Shown: positions 27,584-35,041 of the stretch, piece by piece
Layout: the number at the start of each line of letters is the position of its first letter
Numbering within the stretch: position 1 is the stretch's first letter
Source: Nigerium sp.
GTDB lineage: Bacteria; Actinomycetota; Actinomycetes; Propionibacteriales; Propionibacteriaceae
Length of the DNA stretch: 64,000 nt
Reading direction: 5' to 3'
NCBI GenBank assembly: GCA_016711325.1
Contig: JADJTH010000008.1
Span: 62,001-126,000 of the forward strand
The notes under the pieces: generated by a model
What the model was told of the DNA's origin: nothing
What the model saw: the letters and a program-made list of their open reading frames with translations, nothing else
Databases searched by the model: none
Position numbers and translations under genes: made by a program

Positions 27584-28849
27584 GTGAGCGGAACGTCTGC
27601 CTCGATCTTCGTCTCGCGCATCAAAGGCCTGCCTGTTCTCGACGCCAGTGGGGACCAGGTGGGCAAGGTGCGCGACGTCGTCGTCCAGAACCGGACCAAC
27701 GCCAGGCCGCCACGGGTGAAAGGCCTGGTGGTGGAGTTGTTGCGTCTCAGACGGGTGTTCTTGCCGGTGGAGCGGGTACGGTCCATCGACGGCCAGCAGG
27801 TGATCATCGCCGGCGTGGTCAACACGATCGTGTTCAAGCGCCGTGAGGCCGAGCGGCTCGTCGTCGCCGACCTGTTCGACCAGCGCGTCGAACGTCCCGG
27901 TCAGGCGCCGTCGTCCATCTTCGACGTGGCGATCTGCCAGACGCGCACCCACGCGTGGGAGGTGTGCGAGGTGGCGCTGAAAGAGACCACCAGCCGTTCC
28001 CCGTTCTCGCGCGGGCACGTGGTGGTCGTCGATTGGGACGAGGTGCCGGATTTCTTCGGCGTCGCCGGCCAGGGCACGGCGCAGGTGCTCGCCGAGCTGG
28101 CCGAGATGAAGCCCGCCGACATCGCCCGCGAATTGCACGACATGAGCCCCGAGCGGCGCGCCAACGTCGTGGCCGCCCTCGACGACGAGATGCTCGCCGA
28201 GGCCCTCGAGGAGATGCCAGAGGCCGAGCAGGTGCGCGTCATCGTGGCGCTGGACACCGAACGCGCGGCCGACATTCTCGAAGAGATGGATCCGGACGAC
28301 GCCGCCGACCTGATCGCCGAACTCGCGCCCGACCTCGCCGAGACGCTGCTTGAGCGAATGGAGCCCGAGGACGCCGCGGACGTGCGGACCCTGCTCAACT
28401 ACGATGCGGCGACCGCGGGTGGCCTGATGACCCCCGAGCCCGTCGTGCTCGGGCCGGATGCGACCGTCGCCGACTGCCTGGCGCAGCTCCGGGTGGAGGA
28501 GGTGACGCCCGCCCTCGCGGCCATGGCGTTCATCTGTCGCGCGCCGCTCGACACCCCCACCGGTCGCTACGTGGGAGCGATCCACCTGCAGCGCCTGCTG
28601 CGCGAGCCCCCCTCGCTGCTGGCCGCCTCGCTCGTCGACAGGGGCATCAAGCCGCTGCGCCCGGACGCCGACGTCGCCCTCGTCAGCCGCTACTTCGCGA
28701 CCTACGACCTCGTGTGCGCGCCCGTCGTCAACGACAAGGGCCAACTCGTCGGCGCCGTCACCGTCGACGACGTGCTCGACCACATCCTGCCCGCCGACTG
28801 GCGGCGCATCCAGCTCGCGGGGGGAGTGAGCGATGGCACGACAGTCTGA
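27584..28849 (+). CDS. soluble MgtE N-domain/CBS protein with N-terminal PRC-barrel-like domain
   Basis: A 421-residue protein without membrane helices. Residues about 5-85 and 110-150 look like PRC-barrel-type beta domains. About 165-280 form the superhelical MgtE_N domain (repeats such as ALEEMPEAEQVRVI and EEMDPDDAADLI), followed by two CBS motifs (about 285-410) with GGLMTP. MgtE itself is a magnesium channel, but this protein lacks the channel part, so it may be a regulator or partner. It matches actinobacterial Rv1232c-type proteins. DUF1003 overlaps its end by 17 bases, suggesting joint action at the membrane. Confidence 0.8.
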   Translation: MSGTSASIFVSRIKGLPVLDASGDQVGKVRDVVVQNRTNARPPRVKGLVVELLRLRRVFLPVERVRSIDGQQVIIAGVVNTIVFKRREAERLVVADLFDQRVERPGQAPSSIFDVAICQTRTHAWEVCEVALKETTSRSPFSRGHVVVVDWDEVPDFFGVAGQGTAQVLAELAEMKPADIARELHDMSPERRANVVAALDDEMLAEALEEMPEAEQVRVIVALDTERAADILEEMDPDDAADLIAELAPDLAETLLERMEPEDAADVRTLLNYDAATAGGLMTPEPVVLGPDATVADCLAQLRVEEVTPALAAMAFICRAPLDTPTGRYVGAIHLQRLLREPPSLLAASLVDRGIKPLRPDADVALVSRYFATYDLVCAPVVNDKGQLVGAVTVDDVLDHILPADWRRIQLAGGVSDGTTV

Positions 28850-29354
28850 CCGTCTCAACACGCCCGGACGCCGCACGTCCTGGTTCCCGCGCTTCCGACT
28901 GCGCGAGGACGCCTTCGGTTCCTTCGCCGAGGGGTTCGCCCGGTTCATGGGGACGGCGAGCTTCCTGTTCTGGATGACGGTGTTCATCGTCGCCTGGATC
29001 GCGATCAACAACAGCTGGCCCGGGATCCTCTCCGACCCGTTCCCGTTCATCTTCCTCACGTTGCTGCTGTCGCTGCAGGCGTCCTATGCCGCACCGCTGA
29101 TCCTGCTGGCGCAGAACCGGCAGGAGGCGCGCGACCGGGTGACCACCGAGAACGACCGGCGAGTCGCCGCCCAGTCGCGGGCCGACATGGACTTCCTGGC
29201 CCGCGAACTCGCCAGCCTGCGGATGCGGATCAACGACATGCCGACCCGCGACTTCCTGCGCAGCGAACTGCGTGACCTGCTCGAGGAACTCAACCGCGGC
29301 GACGACGGCGACGAGGGCCAGACCTCGCCGGGGAACCGGCGTCCGTCTCGGTAG
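28833..29354 (+). CDS. DUF1003 membrane protein
   Basis: A 173-residue protein with two membrane segments (about 42-62 and 70-92) joined by the DUF1003 sequence WIAINN plus FPFIFLTLLLS, and a charged helical C-terminus. It overlaps the MgtE-N/CBS gene by 17 bases with GGGGGAG before its ATG, so expression is coupled. Function of DUF1003 is not known; pairing with a channel-less MgtE/CBS protein suggests a membrane partner for it. Confidence 0.88.
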   Translation: MARQSDRLNTPGRRTSWFPRFRLREDAFGSFAEGFARFMGTASFLFWMTVFIVAWIAINNSWPGILSDPFPFIFLTLLLSLQASYAAPLILLAQNRQEARDRVTTENDRRVAAQSRADMDFLARELASLRMRINDMPTRDFLRSELRDLLEELNRGDDGDEGQTSPGNRRPSR

Positions 29355-29357
29355 AGT
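29352..29357 (+). promoter_or_regulatory. leaderless -10 (TAGAGT) for mrp
   Basis: TAGAGT ends 7 bases before the mrp ATG at 29365. The TAG is also the DUF1003 stop codon. Confidence 0.5.
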
Positions 29358-29364
29358 GGCGCTC

Positions 29365-30513
29365 ATGTCTGAGCCCAACCTCGTCCAAGCCGTCTGGGAC
29401 GTGCTCGCGCGCGTCAACGACCCCGAGATTCACCGCCCGATCACCGAACTCGGCATGGTCGAAGAGGTGCGGGTCGACGACGGCCAGGCGTTCGTGAAGG
29501 TGCTGCTCACCATCGGCGGCTGCCCGATGCGCGGCACCATCGAGCACGACGTGCACGCCGCACTGCAGGGCGTCGAAGGCCTGACCGGGCTCGAACTCGA
29601 GTTCGGCGTGATGAGCGACGAGCAGCGCGGCGCGCTGAAGACGAAGCTGCGCGGCGGCGTCCGCGACCGGGAGATCCCGTTCAGCCGCGACGGTAACCTC
29701 ACCCAGGTGCTGCTGATCGCGTCCGGCAAGGGCGGCGTCGGCAAGTCGTCGGTCACGGTCAACCTGGCCCAGGCGATCGCGGCCCGCGGCAAGAACGTGG
29801 GCGTCCTGGACGCCGACATCTACGGTCATTCGATCCCGCCGATGCTCGGCATCGCGGACGCCGAGGTGACCGGCATCGACGACATGATCCTGCCGGTGAC
29901 GGTCGGCGGCCTGAAGGTGATCTCGGTCGGCATGCTGAAGCAGTCCCGCGAGCAGGTCATCGCCTGGCGCGGCCCGATCCTCGACCGGGCGCTGCAGCAG
30001 TTCCTCGCCGACGTCTACTGGGGCGACCTGGACTACCTGCTCGTCGACCTGCCCCCGGGTACCGGCGACGTGGCGATGAGCCTGGGCACCAAGCTGCCGA
30101 ACGCCGAAGTGATCGTCGTCACGACCCCGCAGCAGGCGGCCGCCGAGGTCGCCGAGCGCGCCGGCACGATGGCCTCGATGGTCGAGCAGAAGGTGATCGG
30201 CGTGATCGAGAACATGGCCTACTTCGACTTCACCGCACCCGACACCGGCCGGACGTACCGCATCGACGTGTTCGGCTCGGGCGGCGGCGCGCGCGTGGCC
30301 GAGGCGCTGACGCTGCGGCTGGGTTACGACATTCCGCTGCTCGCCGAGGTGCCGCTCGACGTTGAGATGACCGCCGCGGGTGACGCCGGCGTCCCGCTTG
30401 TGGCGACGGACGTCTCGCGCCCGGCCGCCGCGGCCCTGGACGAGTTGGCCGAGCGCCTGGTGGGTCGCAAGCGCGGTCTCGCGGGTCGCAAACTGGGGCT
30501 GCTGGTCACCTGA
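29365..30513 (+). CDS. mrp: Mrp/ApbC-type iron-sulfur cluster carrier ATPase
   Basis: A 382-residue protein. An N-terminal MIP18/DUF59 domain (about 1-95, with GGCPMR near 51-56) is joined to a deviant Walker ATPase: GKGGVGKSS near 119-127, GVLDADIYGHS near 148 and LVDLPPGTGD near 221. It should bind and pass on Fe-S clusters. The CxxC that bridges the cluster in E. coli Mrp is absent: the equivalent segment reads ENMAYFDFTAPDTG. The Cys of the DUF59 part is kept. Gene order with MgtE-N/CBS and DUF1003 matches mycobacteria. Confidence 0.9.
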   Translation: MSEPNLVQAVWDVLARVNDPEIHRPITELGMVEEVRVDDGQAFVKVLLTIGGCPMRGTIEHDVHAALQGVEGLTGLELEFGVMSDEQRGALKTKLRGGVRDREIPFSRDGNLTQVLLIASGKGGVGKSSVTVNLAQAIAARGKNVGVLDADIYGHSIPPMLGIADAEVTGIDDMILPVTVGGLKVISVGMLKQSREQVIAWRGPILDRALQQFLADVYWGDLDYLLVDLPPGTGDVAMSLGTKLPNAEVIVVTTPQQAAAEVAERAGTMASMVEQKVIGVIENMAYFDFTAPDTGRTYRIDVFGSGGGARVAEALTLRLGYDIPLLAEVPLDVEMTAAGDAGVPLVATDVSRPAAAALDELAERLVGRKRGLAGRKLGLLVT

Positions 30514-30532
30514 GGCGTCCGCTCAGGCGTCG

Positions 30533-30610
30533 TCGGGTTCTTGCCTACGATCGGAACTCTTGCCTACGCAATTCCGTAGGCAAGAGTTCTTTTCGTAGGC
30601 AAGAACCCGA
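30533..30610. repeat. 78-base inverted repeat with four copies of TTGCCTACG or its complement
   Basis: Arms 30533-30568 and 30575-30610 (36 bases each) pair except for a 4-base internal block (ATCG against AAAA in the aligned strands), over a 6-base loop CAATTC. Each arm has two copies of CTTGCCTACG, giving four in the element. It lies between the convergent mrp and osmC genes and could end transcription both ways, but it is much longer and more structured than the other terminators here. Confidence 0.85.
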
Positions 30611-30644
30611 GTGGCCTGGCGCGGGCATGCCTGCGAGGCAACGC

Positions 30645-31064
30645 TCAGGCGTCCTCGATCGTGAAGGCGATCGGGGTGCCCGCCTCGATCGTGCGCGAGA
30701 CCGTGCAGTGGCGCTCGTGCGAGGTCTTCACAGCCCTCGGGACGCGCTCGCGCGCCTTGTCGCCGTCCTCGCCGCCCGGAAAGCGCAGCCTGAAGCTCAC
30801 CTGCAGGTCGGTCATGCGGTTGCCGCCCTCGGTCGCCTTGGTCCCCGAGACGACCACCTCGAACGCCTCGGGCTCCGCCCGGCGGGTCGTCATCAGGTCG
30901 ACGTCGACCGACGTGCAGCCGCCGAGCGCCGCCAGCAGCAGCTCGATCGCGGAGAAGTGGCCGGCGCCGTTGACCGTCAGCGTCGTGCCGCGGCCGTTCC
31001 TGGCCTCGTAGACGCCTTCGCTCAGGCGGGTGAGGGTTACGCGGTGCGTGGGTGCATCAGTCAT
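30645..31064 (-). CDS. OsmC/Ohr-family peroxiredoxin-like protein
   Basis: A 139-residue OsmC-fold protein. AIELLLAALGGCTSVD near 45-60 carries the first redox Cys. The second Cys appears as HCTV near 125, after a KTSHERHCTV segment. The spacing suits the OsmC branch of thiol-dependent hydroperoxide reductases. The ATG at 31064 is preferred to a 24-codon longer frame because MTDAPTHRVTLTR matches the usual family start. It is convergent with mrp and divergent from the CitE-like gene. Confidence 0.85.
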   Translation of the reverse strand: MTDAPTHRVTLTRLSEGVYEARNGRGTTLTVNGAGHFSAIELLLAALGGCTSVDVDLMTTRRAEPEAFEVVVSGTKATEGGNRMTDLQVSFRLRFPGGEDGDKARERVPRAVKTSHERHCTVSRTIEAGTPIAFTIEDA

Positions 31065-31158
31065 GCGCCCTATGATGCCGCCGGCGCGCGGCGCTGGGAA
31101 TGGCGCGGCACTCGGGACCGGCGCCCCGTCCGACACCCCGGAAGAGCCAGGCGCCGAC

Positions 31159-31164
31159 TAGGCT
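31159..31164 (+). promoter_or_regulatory. leaderless -10 (TAGGCT) for the CitE-like gene
   Basis: TAGGCT ends 7 bases before the ATG at 31172. Confidence 0.6.
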
Positions 31165-31171
31165 GGACGCC

Positions 31172-32128
31172 ATGACCGCTTCCTCCCGCCCGGCACGCGT
31201 CCGCCGCACGGTGCTGGCCGTGCCCGGCTCGTCCGACCGGTTCATCGCGAAGGCGCGAGGGCTCGGCGTCGACGCGTTGTTCCTCGACCTCGAAGACGCG
31301 GTGGCGCCGCCGGTGAAGGCCGAGTCGCGCGCGAGGATCGTGGCCGCACTGAACGCGCCCGAGGGCTTCGCCGCGCCGACGGTCACGGTGCGCGTCAACG
31401 ACTGGTCGACCCCCTGGACATTCCGCGACGTCGTCGAGGTCGTGTCCGGCGCGGGCGCGAACATCGACTGTCTGGTCATGCCGAAGGTGACGGCGGCGTC
31501 CGAGGTGAAGGCCCTCGACCTGCTGCTCACCCAGGTCGAGCACGAGGCCGGGCTTCCGGTCGGCGGCATCGGGCTCGAGGTGCAGATCGAGGACGCCCTG
31601 GGCCTGCTGCACGTCGCCGCGATCGCCGGCGCGTCGCCCCGCCTGGAGTCGCTGGTGTTCGGGCCGGGCGACTTCATGGCGTCCCTGGGCATGGGTGGGC
31701 TGAACGTCGGCGCGCAGCCCGCGGGCTACCCGGCGGACGCCTTCCACCACGTGCTCATGTCGATCCTGGTCGCCGCCCGCGCGCACGGGCTGCAGGCTAT
31801 CGACGGCCCGTTCGTGGCGATCCGCGACACCGCCGGGTTCGAGGCGGCCGCCGCCCGCTCGGCGGCGCTCGGCTACGACGGAAAGTGGGTGTTGCACCCC
31901 CACCAGGTCGCGCCCGGCAACGCCGCCTACACTCCGGCACCCGGCGACTTCGAGCGCGCACGGCGCATCATGGACGCCTATGCCGCGGCCACGTCGGTGG
32001 CCGGGGGTGCCACCGGGGCCATCGTCGTCGATGACGAGATGGTCGACGAGGCCGGCGTCAAACTCGCCTCCGCGTTGCTGGCGCGCGGGCAGGCCGCCGG
32101 CCTGCTGGCAGGAAAGGAACCATCATGA
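31172..32128 (+). CDS. HpcH/HpaI aldolase family, CitE-like acyl-CoA lyase
   Basis: A 318-residue TIM-barrel protein. RRTVLAVPGSSDRFI near 11-25, DALFLDLEDAVAP near 35-47 with metal-binding acidic residues, MPKV near 108 and GIGLEVQIEDALG near 134 are typical of CitE/malyl-CoA lyases, as is GPGDFMASLG near 170. Stand-alone CitE-like proteins cleave malyl- or citramalyl-CoA-type substrates; which one is unknown. No citDF genes are present, so it is not part of citrate lyase. Its TGA overlaps the next ATG. Confidence 0.82.
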   Translation: MTASSRPARVRRTVLAVPGSSDRFIAKARGLGVDALFLDLEDAVAPPVKAESRARIVAALNAPEGFAAPTVTVRVNDWSTPWTFRDVVEVVSGAGANIDCLVMPKVTAASEVKALDLLLTQVEHEAGLPVGGIGLEVQIEDALGLLHVAAIAGASPRLESLVFGPGDFMASLGMGGLNVGAQPAGYPADAFHHVLMSILVAARAHGLQAIDGPFVAIRDTAGFEAAAARSAALGYDGKWVLHPHQVAPGNAAYTPAPGDFERARRIMDAYAAATSVAGGATGAIVVDDEMVDEAGVKLASALLARGQAAGLLAGKEPS

Positions 32129-32958
32129 CTCAGCAGGGCGCGGCCCCCGGCAATCAGGGGATGTTCAAACTGGAGTATCCGCAGTCGCTCGGGGTCTTCG
32201 AGACGTACCCCGACGCGCAGAAGGCCGTCGACTTCCTCGCCGACCACCACTTCCCGGTGGCGAACCTCGCCATCGTCGGCACCGACCTGCGGCTGGTCGA
32301 GCGCGTCACCGGACGCCGCACCTGGGGCACCGTCCTCGGGCAGGGGGTGATGAGCGGCCTGTCGACCGGTTTCATCGTGGCGATCTTCATGATGATCCTG
32401 TGGCCGCGCGAGGACTTCCTGAACCAGCTCCTCACCGCCCTCGTCATTGGCGTCGTGATCGGCCTGCTGTTCGCGGTGCTGGGCTACGCGGTGACTCGCG
32501 GGCAGCGCGACTTCACGTCGGTGAGCCAGACGATCGCGACCAAGTACGAGCTGCTGTGCGAGCACAAGGTGGTGGGCCAGGCGCGCGAGCTGCTCGCGAA
32601 GGCGCCCGGCACCCGGGCCGCGCAGTTCGGGCCGAACGCCGGCGCGCCCGGCCCTGCGCCGCAGGCATACCCGCAGCAGGGAGGGTATCCGCAGCAGGGC
32701 GGCTACGGATCCGGCTACCCCCAGCAGGGCTACCCGCAGGGCGGGTACCCGCCGGCCGGCGGGTACGGGCAGTTCCCGCAGCCCGGTTACGGCCAGCCGG
32801 GCGGCTACCCGCAGCAGGGCTGGCCTCAGCCGACACCCGAGCTGGGTTGGCCTCAGCCCGGCGTCCCGCAGCAGCCGCCGACCCCCGGGTGGCCTCAGCC
32901 GGAGCAGGAGTCCGCGCCGCAGGGCGAGGAGATCGATCCCGAATCAGAGCGAGGCTGA
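32125..32958 (+). CDS. general-stress-17M-like membrane protein with YPQQG-rich tail
   Basis: A 277-residue protein. Residues about 17-65 match the general stress 17M type domain (LGVFETYPDAQKAVDFLAD then LAIVGTDLRLVERVTG). Two membrane segments follow (about 75-95 and 100-122). From about residue 170 the tail is low complexity, with YPQQG repeated five times and GWPQP-type units three times. The gene overlaps the CitE-like gene (ATGA) and ends before a strong terminator. The domain is found in stress-linked proteins without known biochemistry. Confidence 0.75.
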   Translation: MTQQGAAPGNQGMFKLEYPQSLGVFETYPDAQKAVDFLADHHFPVANLAIVGTDLRLVERVTGRRTWGTVLGQGVMSGLSTGFIVAIFMMILWPREDFLNQLLTALVIGVVIGLLFAVLGYAVTRGQRDFTSVSQTIATKYELLCEHKVVGQARELLAKAPGTRAAQFGPNAGAPGPAPQAYPQQGGYPQQGGYGSGYPQQGYPQGGYPPAGGYGQFPQPGYGQPGGYPQQGWPQPTPELGWPQPGVPQQPPTPGWPQPEQESAPQGEEIDPESERG

Positions 32959-32990
32959 GCCGACGCGGCCGGCTTCACGCCGAGAGTCCC

Positions 32991-33030
32991 CACGAAGAAG
33001 GCCGCCCACGCACGGGCGGCCTTCTTCGTG
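32991..33030. terminator. bidirectional terminator between convergent genes
   Basis: CACGAAGAAGGCCGCCC (32991-33007) pairs perfectly with 33014-33030 over loop ACGCAC. It lies between the 17M-like gene and trpB-like gene ends. Confidence 0.9.
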
Positions 33031-33038
33031 TCGTGGGG

Positions 33039-34349
33039 TCAGGCGTCCAGCATGTTTCCGCTGAGGAACTCCGAGTAGGCCGGCAGGTCGAGCTGGCCCG
33101 AGCCGGACACGCCGATCAGGATGACCGGCGACGTTCCCTCGACGGTCGCCCGGCGCGCCTCGTCGAGGGCGCCCGCGATCGCGTGGCACGACTCGGACGC
33201 CGGCACGATGCCCTCGGCCCGCGCGAACTCCACGCCCGCCGCGAACGCGGCGCGCTGCTTGACGGCGATCGCCTCGAGCAGTCCCTCGTGGTAGGCGTGG
33301 CTGACCAGCGGCGCCATGCCGTGATAGCGCAGCCCGCCCGCGTGTACCGGATCGGGCACGAACTCGGAACCGAGCGTGTACATCTTGAGCAGCGGCGTCA
33401 TGCCGGAGGCGTCCCCGAAGTCGTAGCGGTACTCGCCCTGGGTGAGCGACGGCGCGGCGGCGGGCTCGCAGGCGACGATCCGCGTCGACGCCCGGCCCGC
33501 AATGTTCTCGCGCAGGAACGGGAACGCGATGCCCGCCAGGTTCGACCCACCGCCCGCGCAGGCGAACAGGAAGTCGGGCGCCTTCTCGCCGAACTTGTCC
33601 AGCTGCTTCAGCGCCTCCAGCCCGATCACGCTCTGATGGACCACGACGTGGTTGAGCACCGAGCCGAGGGCGTACGAGGCGCCCGGGTCCTTGGCGGCCT
33701 CCTCGACGGCTTCGGAGATCGCCATGCCGAGGCTGCCCGGGGTGTCGGGGAACCGCGCCTGCAGCGCCCGGCCGGCCTCGGTGCGGTCGGACGGGCTGGG
33801 CGTGACGGTCGCGCCGAACGTCTCCATGAGCATGCGGCGGTACGGCTTGCCCTCGTAGGTGTTGCGCACCTGCCACACGTCGCAGGTTTGGCCGAAGATC
33901 TGTGTGGCGAACGCGAGCGCCGACCCCCACTGGCCCGCGCCGGTCTCGGTGGTGAGCCGCATCCGGCCCTCGAGCGCGTTGTAGTACGCCTGCGGCACCG
34001 CCGAGTTGGTCTTGTGTGACCCGACCGGCGACTCTCCCTCGTACTTGTAGTAGATCTTCGCGGTCGTACCGAGCGCGGCCTCGAGTCGGCGGGCGCGGTG
34101 CAGCGGCGCGGGACGCCACAGCTTGTAGATCTCTCGCACCTTCTCGGGGATCTCGATCCAGCGCTCGACGGACGCCTCTTGCGCGATCAATCCCGTGGGG
34201 AACAGCGCGGCCAGGTCGCCGGGCTGAAGCGGCTCCTTCGTGCCCGGGTGCAGATGCGGCGGCGGGGCAGTCGGGAAGTCGGCGACGATGTTGTACCAGT
34301 GCGTCGGGATGTCGTCCTCGTCGAGGAACACCTTGGTGGGTTCGGCCAT
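33039..34349 (-). CDS. TrpB2-like tryptophan synthase beta chain homologue
   Basis: A 436-residue fold-type II PLP enzyme. RPAPLHRARRLE precedes YEGESPVGSHKTNSA near 108-122 with the Schiff-base Lys; TETGAGQWG near 140 and CAGGGSNLAG near 270 bind substrate and phosphate. The long sequence and PVGSHKTN match the TrpB2 type rather than TrpB1. TrpB2 can make tryptophan from indole and serine but usually is not bound to TrpA; no trpA or other trp genes lie nearby, so it may salvage indole or act on another substrate. ATG 34349 lies 7 bases after TAAAGT. Confidence 0.85.
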   Translation of the reverse strand: MAEPTKVFLDEDDIPTHWYNIVADFPTAPPPHLHPGTKEPLQPGDLAALFPTGLIAQEASVERWIEIPEKVREIYKLWRPAPLHRARRLEAALGTTAKIYYKYEGESPVGSHKTNSAVPQAYYNALEGRMRLTTETGAGQWGSALAFATQIFGQTCDVWQVRNTYEGKPYRRMLMETFGATVTPSPSDRTEAGRALQARFPDTPGSLGMAISEAVEEAAKDPGASYALGSVLNHVVVHQSVIGLEALKQLDKFGEKAPDFLFACAGGGSNLAGIAFPFLRENIAGRASTRIVACEPAAAPSLTQGEYRYDFGDASGMTPLLKMYTLGSEFVPDPVHAGGLRYHGMAPLVSHAYHEGLLEAIAVKQRAAFAAGVEFARAEGIVPASESCHAIAGALDEARRATVEGTSPVILIGVSGSGQLDLPAYSEFLSGNMLDA

Positions 34350-34356
34350 ACCCCAC

Positions 34357-34362
34357 ACTTTA
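34357..34362 (-). promoter_or_regulatory. leaderless -10 (TAAAGT) for the trpB2-like gene
   Basis: On the minus strand TAAAGT ends 7 bases before the ATG at 34349. Confidence 0.6.
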
Positions 34363-34486
34363 GTGACAGGGCGCCGACGCCGTCGCCTCCGCAGCCCCAC
34401 GACCGTCGCCCCCACCGACGTCGAACCGGGCCGGATGGTTGAGTCGCGTGCGCGGATGGCGCATGCTGGGGGCAAGGAGGCGTGCC

Positions 34487-35020
34487 ATGAAGGCCAACGA
34501 ACTGCTCCAAGTGATCTACGCGTTCTTCCTCGGCTTGGTGGTGCTGGCGTTCGTCGGCATCGGGCTGAACACGTTCTATCCCCGTCCGCCCTATCCTCAG
34601 GACGCGGTGGACGCAGTCGGCCCCGCGTACGACGCCTACGTCAAGCTGGAGGACGCCTGGCAGATCAACACCAGCATCATCCTGCTGATCGCGGCGACGA
34701 TCGTGCTCGGCATCTCGCTCGTTCGCGGGCCGTGGCCGGCGGTGATCTCGAACGGCCTGCTGCTGGGCGGCATCTTCACGATGGTGTACGCCGTCGGCAT
34801 GTCGCTGGGTGCCGAGAGCTCGCTGCTGCGCTTCGGCGTCGCCACGCTGGCCCTGGCGATCACCGTCGCGGCGGGATACCTGAGCTTCCGCAGCCTGACG
34901 CGCGCCCCGCGTCCAGCCGTGGCCGGCGACCGGCCCCCGGCCGTGGACGACGGTGCCCTGTCGGGCCGGGTGACCCGGTTGGAGGAACAACTCGGCGCCC
35001 TGCGCCGGGCTCTCGATTGA
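34487..35020 (+). CDS. four-helix membrane protein, function unknown
   Basis: A 177-residue protein with about four membrane segments (about 7-28, 60-80, 88-108, 115-137) and a C-terminal helix with a heptad-like pattern (VTRLEEQLGALRRAL). The loop with YPRPPYP after the first segment would be outside. GGAGG lies 7 bases before ATG 34487. I know such proteins in actinobacteria only as hypothetical. It is divergent from the trpB2-like gene and convergent with the aminopeptidase gene. Confidence 0.7.
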   Translation: MKANELLQVIYAFFLGLVVLAFVGIGLNTFYPRPPYPQDAVDAVGPAYDAYVKLEDAWQINTSIILLIAATIVLGISLVRGPWPAVISNGLLLGGIFTMVYAVGMSLGAESSLLRFGVATLALAITVAAGYLSFRSLTRAPRPAVAGDRPPAVDDGALSGRVTRLEEQLGALRRALD

Positions 35021-35041
35021 ACGCCCGCGACGTCCGGCGGT

